In this document: in pieces, positions 12,811 through 27,500 of the stretch
How the letters are laid out: the number at the start of each line of letters is the position of its first letter
Numbering within the stretch: the stretch's first letter is position 1
Assembly: GCF_047495875.1 (NCBI RefSeq)
Contig: NC_092460.1
Coordinates: forward strand, 10,778,520-10,842,519
Length of the DNA: 64,000 nt
Direction of reading: 5' to 3'
Source: Pithys albifrons albifrons
Taxonomy: Eukaryota > Chordata > Aves > Passeriformes > Thamnophilidae
The notes under the pieces: model-generated
The model's database searches: none
Told to the model about the DNA's origin: nothing
The model's input: only the letters and a program-made list of their open reading frames with translations
Made by a program: the position numbers and the translations under genes

Positions 12811-15800
12811 CTTTTGCACTTTTAAGAGCACAGGATTCCCAGGTCTTCCAGCTCAGTCAGTGCAGCCCCATCTCAACTCAGTTACCTGATCCTGAGGCTG
12901 TGGAGCCACACTTGTGTGTGAAAAGAAGTTATGGATACAGGCTCCCACCAGGAACTTGCAGTGGGTGTCTTACAGCAAAGAAAAACGTTCTGTTTCTCCA
13001 GGCTACTTACACACTTGTGATCCCCAAAAAGAGCAACCAGGCGACAGCTCCATCAAGCTGACTGCTTTTGCTTCTTTTTTTTTTCCCCCACCCCTTTTTT
13101 CTCCAAATACATAATTTACTCTGCTTGAGGGAGCCTATTGAGTGGGTATCTGTCTGTAACAAGCTCCTTCTGGGAGCAGATGGATTAGTACATGCTGAAT
13201 GCAAAGGCAGCCCAGCTCCCTTCTGAGCAGAGCAAGCAAAGGAAGGAAACAGGGAGTTCAGCCGGGCTCTGGCACACGCTGGTGGCACCGTCCGTCCCTC
13301 CTCCTCCTCTCTGCACTGCTTGAACATTCTGTGCTGCTGCTGCCTAGGATGTCACCATGAATAAGTATAACTGTCAGATTAAATCAGTGCCTGGGTGGGA
13401 TCTGCTGAGCCTACGACACACATTCTGGGCACCTAAGTCAGGCCAGGGAATGTGTCCAAGAAAGAGATCTAACTGGAGCGGCTGCACATGGCAAATCAGC
13501 TTTGGGTCTATAGGATGAAATATGTTCTGCCCTGTGTCAAGAGGGCTAGAGGGGGTAGGAGGAGGAGACTCACAGACTCCTTTCGCTGCTAATGCATTTG
13601 TAGCATAAATATTAAAGTCCTCAGAGGCTCAGAGCAAGAGGATGAAGTGACAGCTACTGCTGAGAAAGCAGAACTTTGTGTGAAGGGAGCACCACAGATG
13701 GGAGTGAGTCTGTGGACTCTAAGCAGTGATGGTCAGAGGAATAGCAACAGTTTATTGTTGCCACTCAACATCCAGAAAGTGGCAGGCTTTATCTACAAAG
13801 CCCTCCCAATGACAGTCTCCACTGCAAGTTCCAGCTGCTCAGAAGAAACCCCTGAATTACTTCACCCCAGCAAATTTCCCCAAGCTGCAGGCCCCATGAT
13901 GGTGCCATCCATACATTATTGAATCTAGGCAGGGCTCAAGGTATGTTCTTCAAAACTGTCCTCCCACGGATTACTGGTGGGCACACAGCTCAGAAAGCAC
14001 TCATTGCACCAATCCTCTCAGCAAAGCAGACTTATTGATCCACTTTCCTAAAAGCTTCTGAAAGGTTTGGCCTGCACACCATGACTCCATCTCATCAATG
14101 GTTCACCAGAACTGTACCCCACATCATTCTTCCAGGCATGCCAGATCTCAGGGAAAAAGAACACAGAGTGGTAAGCAAACATACTTGTTGAGAAGATAAG
14201 GGAAGGTAAGTCATGTATGGACACTCTTCCTCTCACTTACAGGTTGCTTTCATGTGAAATTATGAGCAAACTTATTCTGTGCCTACAGTGTCAGCCACAA
14301 CTACATTACCACCAATTCTATGTGTGCTAATGTCAATAACATTTTTTGTTCATCTCTTTTCCTCCCACTTTAAGTATTTTTCCTGTCACCAAATGTTTTT
14401 GAAAACCACGCTGGTTTGGAAACTGGATTTCTCACATACATTTGCTACTTGCTTGTGAATGGAATGCTAAATTTTGATGAATATTTACCGCTGTGCTCTA
14501 CTTTACTGTGGGGAAAGAGGAGCCCTGCTTGCCATTGCTCTGACCTTTGGTGACTGTGGCACCAGGACAAAGATCCACCTCTGAGCGGCTTCATTCATGG
14601 CTGACTGTTTAATTAGGCAAAGTGGCACAGTTTAAACAAACTTCCCTTGAATGTGCTCACTGAATGAATAGTAATGACCATAACACTTTATTATAATATT
14701 GTGTCTTTCCCCCAGTGCCTTGACAATGCTTCACAAGGGGGTAAAAATTTATTTATCTTTCTGTTTATGAAGATAAGTGTGCAAAAATTGAAGTATAACA
14801 AGGTGAAACATTTCTGCAGAAGATGTTGGTGGAGACAAGGAGCAGAACTAAATGGAAAACACTGCCAGCGTCTGACTCCAATCATTGCATTCTACTCCAT
14901 AGGATCACAAAAAAAAGGATCCTCCCAGACCTAACCTCAAAGGGTGCTGCTTCCTCAAGAGAATCTAAATGCCACCACTGTTGGCCTACTGTCACTGAAA
15001 TAAAGAGTACAGGCAGTACTGTGGCTGTGCCTGTCAGCCTAATCAATGAGGTCCTTAATCAGGACAACTGAAAGGCTGACTGACTTTTCCTTAGTCCTCC
15101 CTAGCATCCCACAGGAAAGACCTTCCCACCAAGAAGATGCTTTATGTTCTCAAGAAGCCATGTAAGAGCCTGTCTGCCTCCAGGACTAAGGTCCTGATCC
15201 ACCTGGCAGCTAGTGGCTCTTGGAGGTGAGGAATGACATGTATCTCCATGTTTTGGCCATGTTTCTCTGCTTTCTCTGGAATAAGTTTGGCAGCACATGG
15301 AGACTTGCCTTCAGCACATTGAGGAGCCATGTGGTGGGTTTCTGTGAGCTGAGCCTAGCTGAGCCAAGCCGTGTGGTGCTTCTCAGTGAAGGAAGGAATA
15401 AGCTGATCAGGAATATGGAGAGAAGAGGGCAACCCCAAAATAAAGAAGGACTTCTGAACACAGAAGGAAGGCAAAACAAATTAAAATGAAGGAGAAGTAC
15501 AGACACAAAGAGAAAAACTGGACACAGATGGTCACATCTGCACTGGGCACGTCCCAGATCTCAGGCTGGGCTCTGCCAAGCCATGAGAATGAAGATCCAA
15601 TTGAAATGAAAGGCAGAAGACTGGTGCCTTCAGCAGAACACTGCTCCCTCCCTATGAGATCACTCAACACATGCCTGATGCTGTCACTGACCCGGCATTG
15701 TCCTGACAAAGTCATTCTCCAAGACACCCTGAAGAGGAACAGTGATTTGTAACACACTGGGGGGTGAAAGGAAAATGATGGGGCAGGGAAATATTGGGCC

Positions 15801-18800
15801 TCGCAGTGGGAGGCATGAGTAACAACCAGACAACCCAAAGTATCCAACCTCAAAGGGCTGTGCACAGGGGACACTGGGGCTGCAATTTTTGCTAGGTTTA
15901 CAGAAAGGAATGTGAGCTTAATTTGTGGCAGTGGAAAGCCACTGGGGATTCAGAGAAATTAGTAAAAGGAGGTGTTGCTGCGCTACTTTATAGGAACTTG
16001 ACATGATGTTCAAATGCTGTCTGTTGGGAGCCTGGATTACTTTATTATTATTTTTAATAACTCCAGAGGGCTTTCTTTTGCAAAGGAACTCAAGCTGAGA
16101 TGGTGGGTTTGTATGTTCACTATTCATTTGGAGGGAGAATTGCTTGATGGATGCTGAAGTTTATGTTTCTTTTGCAATGAGAATTGCTGGAATGCTTTGT
16201 GGCTCAGATCTGTGTTCTCATTTTCACCATACAGTTATGTAAGACTCTGAAATAAAAAGTAATTCTGGCTTTTTAAAGGAAAGAAATGGTTGCATGTGCT
16301 CTCAGTGTGATGGGCCTGTGTGTGGTATCCTGTGAACAGCACAAGTCTGATCTGAAGGGTCCATTCTGATGGGTCTCTAACATCCATCAAGATTCTTTGT
16401 TCCACCACTGGGAAATGAGAAGGAATCAGTGTTCCAGAAGCACAAAGAATTACTAGACTTATGTGTGTGTTCTAGACTGTATAGATGTGAATTGGCATGA
16501 AAGGGTAGATCTCTCATTGTTCTGATGTATTTTGGGGGAAAGAGAAATGGGACATTTCCAGCACTAAGAGGATCTGGTAATTTCTGCTGTTCACCTAATT
16601 TCCTGTATGTGGATCCATTTCCTTTCTTGAACCCACAGATATTTTATTTTACAGAGGAATAAACTTAAGATCATTTAAACTGAACTGAAATATGAGTCTG
16701 TAATGTAGTCCAAAGCACGTCATCATACACAGCACAACAGATTTCTTTATCTCCCACAATTACCTGGCATGCAGGTGTCTAGTCAATCTCTGGTCTCCTG
16801 TTATGCTGATTCCATATTACTCTTTGGCATCTTGACACACAACTGCAGTGCACAGCACAAAGGTTTACCTTATGTTTAAATTACTTTGCTGCAGCCCTAG
16901 TTGACTTCTGTTCCCTCTTCTTTAACTAACAAATATAATGAATGCTTCATTTGTTTCTCTCAGTTGTAATAGAAGGTTGCATAAACAGCTTCCCAATATA
17001 CTGTGTTGTAACATGATGGGGTAACTAAGTATTCAAATAAAGAGCAATAAAGAGTTTAAGATAAGAGACTAATACAAAGTCACTGAAAAGACTGGGAAAT
17101 CAAGCAACAGAGACTCGGGAATTCTAAAGGAATTAAATTCTATTTCTGCCCTTCTTTGAATGTGAATTCAGATTGACTCCATTAATTACAAAGAAATTTG
17201 GGATGAAGATGTGCCGGACCAAGAAACTGAACTACAGTCTCCACTGTTGCAGAAAAATACACAGATGGTTTGGGGTTTTTTGATGAAGCTTTGTTCCTTC
17301 AGTGAGATTCTACCCGCTGCAGCTGGTCTGTTACTCAGTTAAACTAAATAAGTGTAAGTACATCCATGTAACAGAGATGTACCAATCTACAGCAGGGATT
17401 TGGAAAACAATTGTGTTAAGTCTGTGTAGAATGACCCTTTGTGTAAATGAGGCCCAGTGGCTCAGAGTACATGGGAGGAAAAACTCCCAGGGTTCTCACA
17501 TGCTGTATCCACCAAATATATCTCCAGGGTTGCTGCTTCTTTCCCATACACAAGAAGTGAAAATCAGCTCAAAGCTGATCAAAGCAAGAATAAGCTGCTG
17601 TTGGTCCAAGATCCTTGGGAGGATGCATCCAAACCCAAGGCATCTATAATAATAAGGGGTTCTGCTTTTATGTTGCTTCCAATCACGCTGTGACCATCCC
17701 CAAGGTCCTTTGCCAACATGGCTGTGAGGAAATACAACAGATAAGATTTCATTTGCCCTTTTAAGTGAAAGTTTGAAAGCCCAGGGAGCTCCACTGTAAG
17801 ATAATGGGACACAGGCTGTCCATGTTCTCCAAATGATTAAGATTAATGATAGGCAGATGATTAATGCAAACAACGATAAAAAATTCCATTGGATTGTTAC
17901 AAGATTTTATAAATTGCCTTTTCCGCCTTTACAATCTAGAAAATCTGAACAGATCCATTCTCAGAAGCAATAAAGATCACAATCTGGTCCCTATCTTCAG
18001 GTTTCATCAGTTTGATTTCCAAATCTATTTGCACACAAATACTAGGAAGCCTGAAAGAGAAGCTGTTATATTATAAATCAATCAGCTACCCTGTAAGACA
18101 GGAACTGAAGCCTCTGCTTTTATTAGTAGAAAGAATTGAGTCATTTGCCATGACTGCATGCTTCTGGATATGATTTACTGCTTCTGCAGTTCATTACAGA
18201 AATAAACCCCACAAACCAGTGCACAGGGCCTTCCTTTGATTTCACATCAACATATACTGAGAACTAGAGATGGACACAAACCGATTTTTGCATCTGAACA
18301 CCCTACCAAAGTCGGATCTTCATTTATACTTTGCAGCATGTATCTTTCTGAGCCACAAGAGAAATGTGAGAGACAGGTTTTGACACAGACTGAAAGAAAG
18401 GAACAATTTGCCTCAGAAATGTTGCTTTCTTCCTTTCAGACAAATAGTTCTTTCTGGACCCTCTGCACAATAATTCTTTTTTTTTTTTTTCTGTGAACAC
18501 TTACAAAAGGGACATCACATTTGCCCAGAACATGGCTTTATTTTTATTCAGAAACTCATGACAAAAGAGAAATAGGTGTGTCTGTGTAAAGACAGGGGAA
18601 AGAACCAGTGAACAAAGGAATTGCCATGAAGAAGATTGCTTCAGTCAGAGAGACCATGGTTTGGTGAATACAGTGGGACCATGGAGAGCTGTAATTTCAG
18701 AAAAGGCTGTACTTTGACTAGCAAGTAAGTAATGCTTTAATTATTGTTCTATTAGTAACTATTTTCTTCATATTAATACAAGTTTGACTACATTTTCCAA

Positions 18801-21317
18801 CAGCTTCTTACAGTCATATAATGGAAATTATTGCTTATAAATTACATAAAATGTGGCTTTAACATCATATTCTCAAAACATATAACTGAATCAGGCTACT
18901 CATTCACACCTCCTGCTCCCACCTATCTATGGTATTTCTTGGAAGCTGATGACCTTGGCAGTTAAAAGCTATTTCTATATACATGACACGGAGAAAACAC
19001 ATAAGAATGTTCAAGTTGTCTCATCATAACGTCATCTCCTAGAGATGTTACTTAATGCTATCTTCCAAGAATTTGTGCTTACTGGACTCAAGGTGAATCA
19101 TTTGCCTGGGAACTGTCCTTTTTTTCTTAAAATGGGAATCTTGTTTTGGTGCACTCCTATGCTGAGATAGTTTGGGTGGAAGCGTGAAATTTAGATTTGA
19201 ATACGAACTTCATCTACATTTTAAGTTGTTGAAATCCCAAGGCTAGTAGAGAGCCAGGATGACTTGAGCCTAAATTTCCCTAAACTGTGATTATGTTTGG
19301 ACATAGGGAAAGTAACAGACTTGTGTAATACAGCATGAATTGTTGAAACAAATCTGGATCAAGTATACCCCACTGGGTCTGCTACAACTACACCTAGAGG
19401 AAGTGAGTAAGACAAAACAATTTCCCTGACTTGATGCTTGTTCCCATACCCCCCATTTTGGACTCTTTGTGCTGAGCTTTTCAGAACAAAACAGAGCAGT
19501 AGCTTCCTAAAAGCATAGGTGTGAATTCTAGGAATTGATCCATGCACTCCCCACCACAGGGGCCAGGGAAGGAGAAGGAGAAGGCAATGTCCAGAACGCT
19601 ACCTGCTCCTCAGCCATCCCAGAGGCCCAGTGAGATCACCAAGTGCTAAAAATCTACTAAATTCCTTTGGGAGTTGAAGCTGAGCCTCTACTGTTTAAGG
19701 AACAGGAAAGGCTGGGTATCTTTGCTGCCTCAAATGAAAGCTCACTGATGTTGATGATCTGTTCTGTGGCTATTTTTTGAGCCTTCATCAAAGAAGTTTC
19801 TCATCATAATCTAATGACCTTATTCGACCAAACAGAGTGGTACTGAAAATCATTTCCCACAGAATCTCACACCCAAACAGTATTGTTACAGGTCTCTGTG
19901 GACTTGCACTGAAATAATTTTTCTGTGTAAAGGGACATTGTTGCTTCTCTCTGCAGACTTACATTGAAACCATTTTCTTGTTAATCTCACACAGTGTGGT
20001 GCTGTTGGCCTCCATAGCCCACCTCCCTTCAGAAGAGCTTTCCACAGAATTTCACATTTAAAATGCTATAATCAATGACCTTAGTCTAACATACAGTTGT
20101 TTCCCCTAAAATTACACAGTCAAACAGCATCACTTCAGTTCCCTCCAAACCTGCATTACAATCCATTTCCCACTCTAATGACATTGCAAAGGGGAGGTTT
20201 TAGTCAGTGTTACATTAAGTTGCAGGCAATTTACAGTCCTGTGACTAGAAATTGCCGTTCAGAAGCTTGTGCTTTTATGAGTGCCAGTCTAAATGGGCAA
20301 AATCCTGACCATTACAAAACAACATTCATAATGATATGAGACGGAGCTTACACAATAGAGCTGCAACAACTCACTGATAGCATAGGAATGTCAGGCTTTT
20401 AACTACAAACAATCTCTTATTTTTCATACTAGAATTTGCCCTCCTTTTTATGTTGTTATTCTTCCAGCTTGCTGAAATCCTTTCCCTCACTTTGAAGCCT
20501 CTGGTCCCCTGAGCTGTTTAGAATCGGTACTTTCTACCACTACAGTTTTCATTTCTCTATTGGAATGTAATTTTAAAGGCACTTGCTGATGGCCTTCTCA
20601 TTTGCCTCTTTGGCCTCTTGCCTTTCAAAAAGAAGGCTCAAATTAACAGCCTACCCTACAGTACAATCAATTTTCACCTGTCAAAACTAATAGCATACAT
20701 TAAAATCCAGGAAGTCTCAGATTTGTTTGTATGCTTTGTGTTTGTTTCTTCTCCCTCTCCAATCTGCTGTTACCCAAACCATTGAGGAGATTTAATTCCT
20801 AGACTTTTCTCTGCAAACATTTTTTAATGAAAATAAAAAGAAATTTAAAAATCACATGAGTCACAGGGCTACAGCTTTAAGAACACTAAATAAATTGAAA
20901 AGTGGAGCCTGAGGATGTCACGAGAAGTGACTATGCAGAGACCACAACTGGCATGGGTAGGAAGTTGTTTCAAACCCAGAAAGCACATCAAGTATTGGGC
21001 TGTCTCCAGTTACCTGTTACCTACATTTTCATGAAACCCTGGGGCTAATAAACGTGTCCTAGGAAAAAAGCCTCAGATTCCTGGAGACCAGGAAGCAGCA
21101 GAATGGCTTAAGACTCAAAATACGAAATACATGTCAGAGGGGGTGAAAAGTCTGATAAAACCTGCTCTTTTTCCCCAGAATCAACAGATTTCTCTCAAGG
21201 TAAACAAAACACCTCAGCTGTCCCATGTGACATGTATTTCAGTATGTTACTGTGCCCTTAAGGCTAATGTCCTTTGGGGTTCATCTGGATAGAAAAGCTT
21301 CCTGTTGACTCAGCTGT

Positions 21318-21329
21318 ACAGATACTACT
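21318..21329 (+). repeat. Left target-site duplication of the 191-bp repeat
   Basis: The 12-mer ACAGATACTACT occurs here and again at 21,521-21,532, exactly flanking the repeat between them. A perfect 12-bp direct repeat at the edges of a sequence that also occurs elsewhere is the mark of retroposition. Confidence 0.7.
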
Positions 21330-21520
21330 TAGTCCTGAGGACTTCACTGGCACTGTCCAAGCTCACTCGGCCGTGGCAGATGAACCTCAGGACTTAAACG
21401 GTGGGGCCAGTTCTGCGCATGCTGAGCCTCATCTAAAATCCACTGCACAGGCTGGAAGGGCACACCCACGTGGGGACAGCCCTTCCCCAATCTTCGTTCG
21501 CGAAGCCGAGCCACACACAC
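21330..21520 (+). mobile_element. Dispersed SINE-like structured repeat, longer copy (191 bp)
   Basis: The right two-thirds (from 21,395) matches the reverse complement of 61,110-61,240 closely over its whole length. It is bounded by a 12-bp target-site duplication and ends in an AC-rich tail (ACACACACAC). The first 65 bp form a near-complete hairpin: AGTCCTGAGG at 21,331-21,340 pairs perfectly with 21,385-21,394, followed inside by TTCA/TGAA. A second hairpin pairs GGGGCCAG (21,403-21,410) with 21,422-21,430. A third pairs GGAAGGGC (21,454-21,461) with GCCCTTCC (21,479-21,486) around a CCCACGTGGG loop. I do not recognise the family. It could be a SINE or a retroposed structured small RNA. 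No clear Pol III A or B box was found. A CR1 tail is absent, so another LINE would have mobilised it. Confidence 0.65.
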
Positions 21521-21532
21521 ACAGATACTACT
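21521..21532 (+). repeat. Right target-site duplication of the 191-bp repeat
   Basis: Second copy of ACAGATACTACT, identical to 21,318-21,329. It abuts the AC-repeat tail, so two bases of ambiguity at the tail boundary are possible. Confidence 0.68.
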
Positions 21533-24500
21533 ACGTGTTGTCCCTGTATTGAGCACATGTCTCTTTAGCACTGAAACTGCACAGGTGTCTCACAGAAGGT
21601 TTCAGTCAGCCTGTTACTGTGTATTTTCATAAGGGTGGTGTTTGGGTCCATACTCAAACCCTTCTCAAGATTCCATCAAATCCATTGCACTGAAAGTGTA
21701 GGTGCAAGTGCCTCACTGATGGCAGGTTGTTGTTTGCTGGCAAGTGATTCCAGAGGGCAATGACACACTTTGGCAATGAGCTTCATTTTCAGCCAGAGGT
21801 CCTGCTCAGGATCAGGATCTCCCTGTACCTGGCACCCTACAAAGGGAGTAAAGCAAAATCCTTGCCTCAAAGAGCCTACTCTTTGTAAGTTCACAAACAT
21901 CTGTAAAAGCCAGGGCTAGGGGCCAAGACAAGAAGGAAAACATCAATGAGCAGAGAGCTTCACCTGCTCAGTGCTCTGTGGGCTCACTCAGAACAGGAGA
22001 AACACAAATTCAAGCCCTTGTTGTGCCTGAGTCAGGCCTAGGACTTGTCCCTGGGTCATTCAAGTTAAATTTTCCAACTATTATTTTTTTCATCAGTTTC
22101 TGACCCAGTCTTTTTATTTGGGAATTTCTATTTTGTGTAAATGATTTAATACAAATTGAGCCAAAACTCATGTGAGACCACTGATTTACAGCCTGGCAGC
22201 ATAAAAGCCAAGCTTAACTCCCTCATGCTGATTGGATTTGAATCCTAGCTCAGTCCTGTTGCAGGTGAGCTCTGTAGCACTTTTGCTACCAGCTGATCAG
22301 GGTAGTGCTGACTTCCACATCTACTGCAGCTGATTCTTGACAAATCAGCAATTTTGGAAGAAAAGAGTCTTGCCAGAAAGCACCTGAGGAGTCCATTAAC
22401 CTGCAGAGCCAGTCTAGCTACTGTCCACCTTAGTGAGTGAGTAATGTCATCTCCAACTGCTGCTTAACTTACCAACATTAGTTGGCTGATTTCTTTAGGC
22501 ATAACATTGAGAGTACAGCTTAGGCTTGGATTTTGACAAATCAAGCCAGGACTTATTTTTAAAACCAAGATAATTAGCATAATACATCTAGTGGGAGAAA
22601 CACTCTTGTACTCATTCAGAGACATGAATCCAAGTTTTCCAAATTCAATAGATGTGCTTTAGGTAGCTTTCTGTTTCAACCTGACCTATACATTGAATGC
22701 ATCAGTTGGACCCTTTGATTTGCCCTCTCTTCCTTCAGGCATTCAATTTGTCTCTTACCATGAGGTGCACCTTAGGCAGTTCTTAAATACCACAGCAGTG
22801 CAGCAGCAGAGCTCTTCAAGATGTACATGAGAATGCCTTAGTCCCCTTCATTGAATCACAGTTCAGATAACGACCTTCCCTACAGCTCATGCTGATCACA
22901 CACTTAATAGGGAGAAATCTTAAAGATGATATTATGCAGATGAACATATCAGATAAAAGTATCTGAAATTATTCTATGAGAAGCCCTGAGGAGCATGAAT
23001 TAACAGGAGAAGCAGAGCATGTGAAAAAAACCCTCTCAATGTCACTTTGTGTCGAATATTCAAAACCCACACACGAACTGCATATAAACTTGGTAAGTGT
23101 TTCAAGGGGCACAATCACTATAAATCTGGGCTAACACTCCAGTCTATTCAAAATGATTTTTTAAAGTACTGTTCTGTTGATGATGTCTTTGTTTTATTCC
23201 ATCCGGCTTAGGTCATTCTAGACTGGCTATGTTTTTCTTTTGTTTACAGACAGCATCTCAAAGCTATAAGTCTCTGAAAGTCATCAGGATTATTATTTCT
23301 GTGGAGACACAGCTCAAATGTGGACAAGCTGAGTATCCAAGTGTAAGCTGCAAGTGATGCACTTGTGTCCCTCAGCAGCTACAGAATTCAGTTCTCACAC
23401 TTGCATTCCTGGAAAAGTTTTAGATCCTACATAAAGATGGGTACTTTATTTGTTTTTGAGATAAGACAACCCCCCCCCACGCCCCAGCCATCCAGAGCAG
23501 ATTAAAAAAAAAAACAAAAACCAACACAAAACAAACTAGTTACGGAAGGTAAATACCACCACAAACCTTTCCCAGCAACATGTTTCCAGGTGACATTAAA
23601 CTGACTGCAGTTTAGGATAAAACCAAGCATGGACAGAACATGACACAGTCCTGGAAAGTGACAAGTGTCCAACCCCAAATTCTGCAGCTGATGGTTTGGG
23701 GAGGATATTAGAAGGCATGAGAGTGACAAGTAATATGTGAGGAATGAATCACAATTTCAAGGTTGCTCATGGCCACAAAGAAAATATTAAAAGTGTCATG
23801 TGGACTTCACTCAAAAAACAGCTTAGAAGAGGAAAAGATGATGTTTGTCACTTTTGAAAATGAAAATATGTATACCTTGGATTGCCTCTAAATGTAACTT
23901 AAATGTAGCATCTTGTAATACCTACCACTCAAGAGCTGAGTCTCTCAGTCACAGCAGAAGAACATCAGGGGCTTTCTCTTCTACATTATTGAGAGTTTAT
24001 GGGCAATTTTCTCATCATTGTTAACAACAAGAATATTACTTTTTGTAATACACAAAGGAATGAACAAGGAGATACATTAATTGCCTAAATCCTTCCCTTG
24101 ATTGTGGATGAATGGTTTGGTTTAAATACTAGCATTTTTTTATATCAAATGCATATAAAAATGGGATTGTAAATGGGGTCCAACCCACCAGCACCTCACT
24201 GAGAGCTGCAATTTTGTGACTTATGCCAATCAAATAGAGCAATGTAGATGTAATATATATTTAAGAACACTTGCATGCTTCAGAAATTGGGCAAATGAAG
24301 AAGATGAAATAAGAGGGCAGAGGTATCTTACGAATGGATGAATATGGCTACAGAATATATCAACTAAAAGCTTGTGCTGTCTCCCCTATCCAAAGAGAAC
24401 ATTAGCACAGTTACACAGGGCTGCAACTGGATCTCAGGTATTTAATGGAGCTGGTACAGTCCCTGCAGCACCTTGTGTACTGAGGCAACAGAAGAAACAG

Positions 24501-27500
24501 TGTGATGAAAATGAGGGATATATTTGGAGACATCAGTGAGCAATCTGAACACATACTTGGTGAAGCAAATGATTCCCGGAACCGATTTCCCCTCATTGGG
24601 AGAGCTCCCATTGTGCTATGGGAGAATAGACTTGGCCCTGAATGCTTTGCATCACTGAAAAGGAGTTGTAATCTCCTCTAGCACAAAATGTAGCCTTTGG
24701 ACTTTCTTATTGACCAGCTGTCAGCCAGCACAGTCAAATGGAAAAAGCTTTAAATGAAGGGTCAGGAACCCCTCCATCTTACCCACCTGTAAGAAGTGGC
24801 TGAGGCTCAGTGAGTGAAAAGTGGTCATTTCAGGTATGATCTATGTGGGATAAGAGAAATAGTCTTTTGAACAGGAATACAACATGTCTGAAGTAACATG
24901 TTTTAGATACTTTTACAGAGGGACATTCTTGACTCCTATTTAACCTATGAAATACTTAAAATTACACTGATTTTTTTTTAATTGCTATTTCCCTACATTT
25001 TAATAATTAGCATTGTTATGTAATGAAAAAAAAGCTGGATCAATACAATGCTTTCAGACAGTATGCCTGAAATGCAAGAGTTCATGAATAAAATGTCAGG
25101 GCAGTAAAACTCAGGGACAAAGATTGTGTTTGAAGTCAATATTTTGTTAAGATCACATGAAATTGGTACATAGAGACAACAAAGCCACCATTCCTAAAGT
25201 TTAAATTAGTTTAAAACAATATTTACATGAAATATTTCTGCCAGCTGCTTGCAAACAGTGTTGAAAACAGACAGTAATTTAGGAGAATACTCCTCTTGGT
25301 GCCTGAAATCTTTCTCAGCCCAAAGCCTCTGCTGGCCACTGCCACTATCTAAAAATAAATAAGAAAAGAAAAAAAATAAAAAGAAAGCAGTTTTCACAGG
25401 GAAAACCAGGAGGTATTCTATTCTATTCTTTGGTTATTCATTATTTTTAAAATCTTACATAAATCATAAATTGAAATTAACTCCTATATTAATTTCCTTT
25501 CCTAAAATTTCTGCAGAATTTAAGCTTGTCAGATAAAAGTTTGTTTGTTTCCAAATATGTATTGAAATAATCCTAAATTTCAGATCTGAATTCAAAAAGG
25601 AGTGTAAATTTCCCTTAAATCTGATGAAAAGGTTTACTTAAATTTACATGCATGACTACTTTGAAGTAAAAATTCACAGTATCTCTTTTCAGAAAATGAA
25701 ATATCCTGGTAAATTAAATTAAAAAAAAATCAACATCTGTTCAGGTAGCTATTGGTAAATTGTTAGTTCTATTGTCAGGAGAGTCTTCCAGGAAAATGCA
25801 GTCAACCCTTCATCAGAACATTAAGTCATTTTTCTAGGAAAATCCTGATCTAAGAGAGGTGTTCAACACTCGAGTTCCTGGGCACCAACAGAGCTGTTAA
25901 TGCTGCAAACCTGCAGGACTGACACCTGGGCACATTATATTGACTGGAGGAAACATCAGTCCATCAAACCTGTAAACTGTGTAGAAAAAAAATGGTAAAA
26001 TTCTAGGTCCTAGGTCATGTCCACCTTTTCTCCCTGATTTACCACTTTATTTTACTGTACTTTAGCCTCATCAAGGGATTTTTCCTACATACTTATTATA
26101 TTCAGTGCTGGAAGCTGATGGGATATAGGGACTTTATTATGCTGCCACAAGATGGAGAAAACAAAAATAAGTTAAAGATCTAATGAAGTGTGAAGATATG
26201 CAGTCTGCATGCCACCTATGAAGAACTGGAAGCAGAGTTTCTCTTGTATGTTGTTCTTTACCAATTTTCTTTTTTTTTCTTTTGGTAAAACCAAGATTAA
26301 AAATCAAATGCTGGAAAATCAGCTTTTTAATTCACTTTTCAAATAGTTCAGCTTTTGTACTATGACTCGATCCTTTTGTTCTTCACATTTGGAAAGACTC
26401 CATAGGCCAAACAAAGTTTTCAGGGACAGCAATCCAAATTCACTATCTTGAAAATAAACCCCATTGATACCTCAGGGGAACCAATCACAACTTAATTCTG
26501 CCCAATTCCCCCTACACCGTTTCAGCTTTTAAATAAGAACAAGGCAAAAGGCAGAAAAATAAGTTTGCTTTTACTTAGCCTGCAACTCTGACTATGCCCA
26601 GAAATGAGTCGAGGGGGAAGATCCCATTCTGACATGTCCCTTTATGAAACAGAAGTGCATTTGAACCAAATACAACTGACTGTAATTTGTATTTCCCTGC
26701 AATTGGTCTCTGAATTATATCTGAAAAACCAATCTCAGAACTCATCATCACCTATACACAAACACACCTTCAAAATTAATGTAGGCTCAACTTTCAATAA
26801 CATTTACCCACAGATACACTGTGCTCATTTTCATTGCTAATATTCTCACTACCAGATTAATGTTACTTAAGACTGGAGAGTGACACTTTCTGTTTCTCTA
26901 GAAAACACTGCACAGGTAAGAGCAGTGCCAGTTACCTCACCTTCCTACCATCTGAACTGATTTTGATCTCGATGAGATTGCTCTAATTGACTAATATATT
27001 CCTATTATCTTAGGAAAATTCTTTAACTGTGCCTTCTATTCGATGTGTTTTACTATAGTCACTGTTGCCAACAATACAATACATACAAACAGTGCCTTTA
27101 CAGGTGCACTCAAAGTTCAGACTAGTCATGAATTACACCTATGAATGAGAATTAAGTAGAACATTCCTTTCTAAGTACTTAGAGCTTGGCAGTAATTTCT
27201 AGTAACTAAGATATTAAACCTGAAGGATTTGGCACTAAAATGGAACTTCTTTCTGTGGCAGAGATAATTTTACTGAAACATTTGATAATTGTACTTCTTA
27301 TGAGCAAGGGTTGGTGGAATCAATTATTACAAAGATTGCTTGACACTTCTCATTCATTATAAAATCTTCTTTTCAATTGCTGCAAACTTGCCAACATTTA
27401 GCTAGGCACTCTGAAATTTTCCATGCAGAGTGTCTCTTAGGCTGACTTATTTATTTAAAGGAAAAAATTAACCACAACAATCTGCCTTTACTAAGAATGA

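Larger units (their letters stand above)
2396..21317. other. Long gene-poor tract
   Basis: About 19 kb without a believable gene. Open frames are short and scattered on both strands. The longest, 155 codons on the minus strand at 15,407-15,874, resembles no known protein. Purine-pyrimidine alternating runs occur at 8,161-8,178 and 12,791-12,810, and pyrimidine-rich runs near 11,862-11,890. No exon of the neighbouring vertebrate gene SLC6A6 was recognised. Regulatory elements or a lncRNA could be present but are not visible by eye. Confidence 0.55.

Noticed and set aside
15407..15874. 155-codon open frame on the minus strand
   Set aside because: No recognisable domain and no overlap with a splice-consistent gene. 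It looks like chance in GC-moderate DNA.
21330..21520. Idea that the 191-bp repeat is an H/ACA snoRNA copy
   Set aside because: The hairpin-hinge-hairpin-ACA shape is suggestive, but no proper H box (ANANNA) is present in the hinge, there is a third 5' hairpin, and I know no matching snoRNA. Kept only as a possibility.
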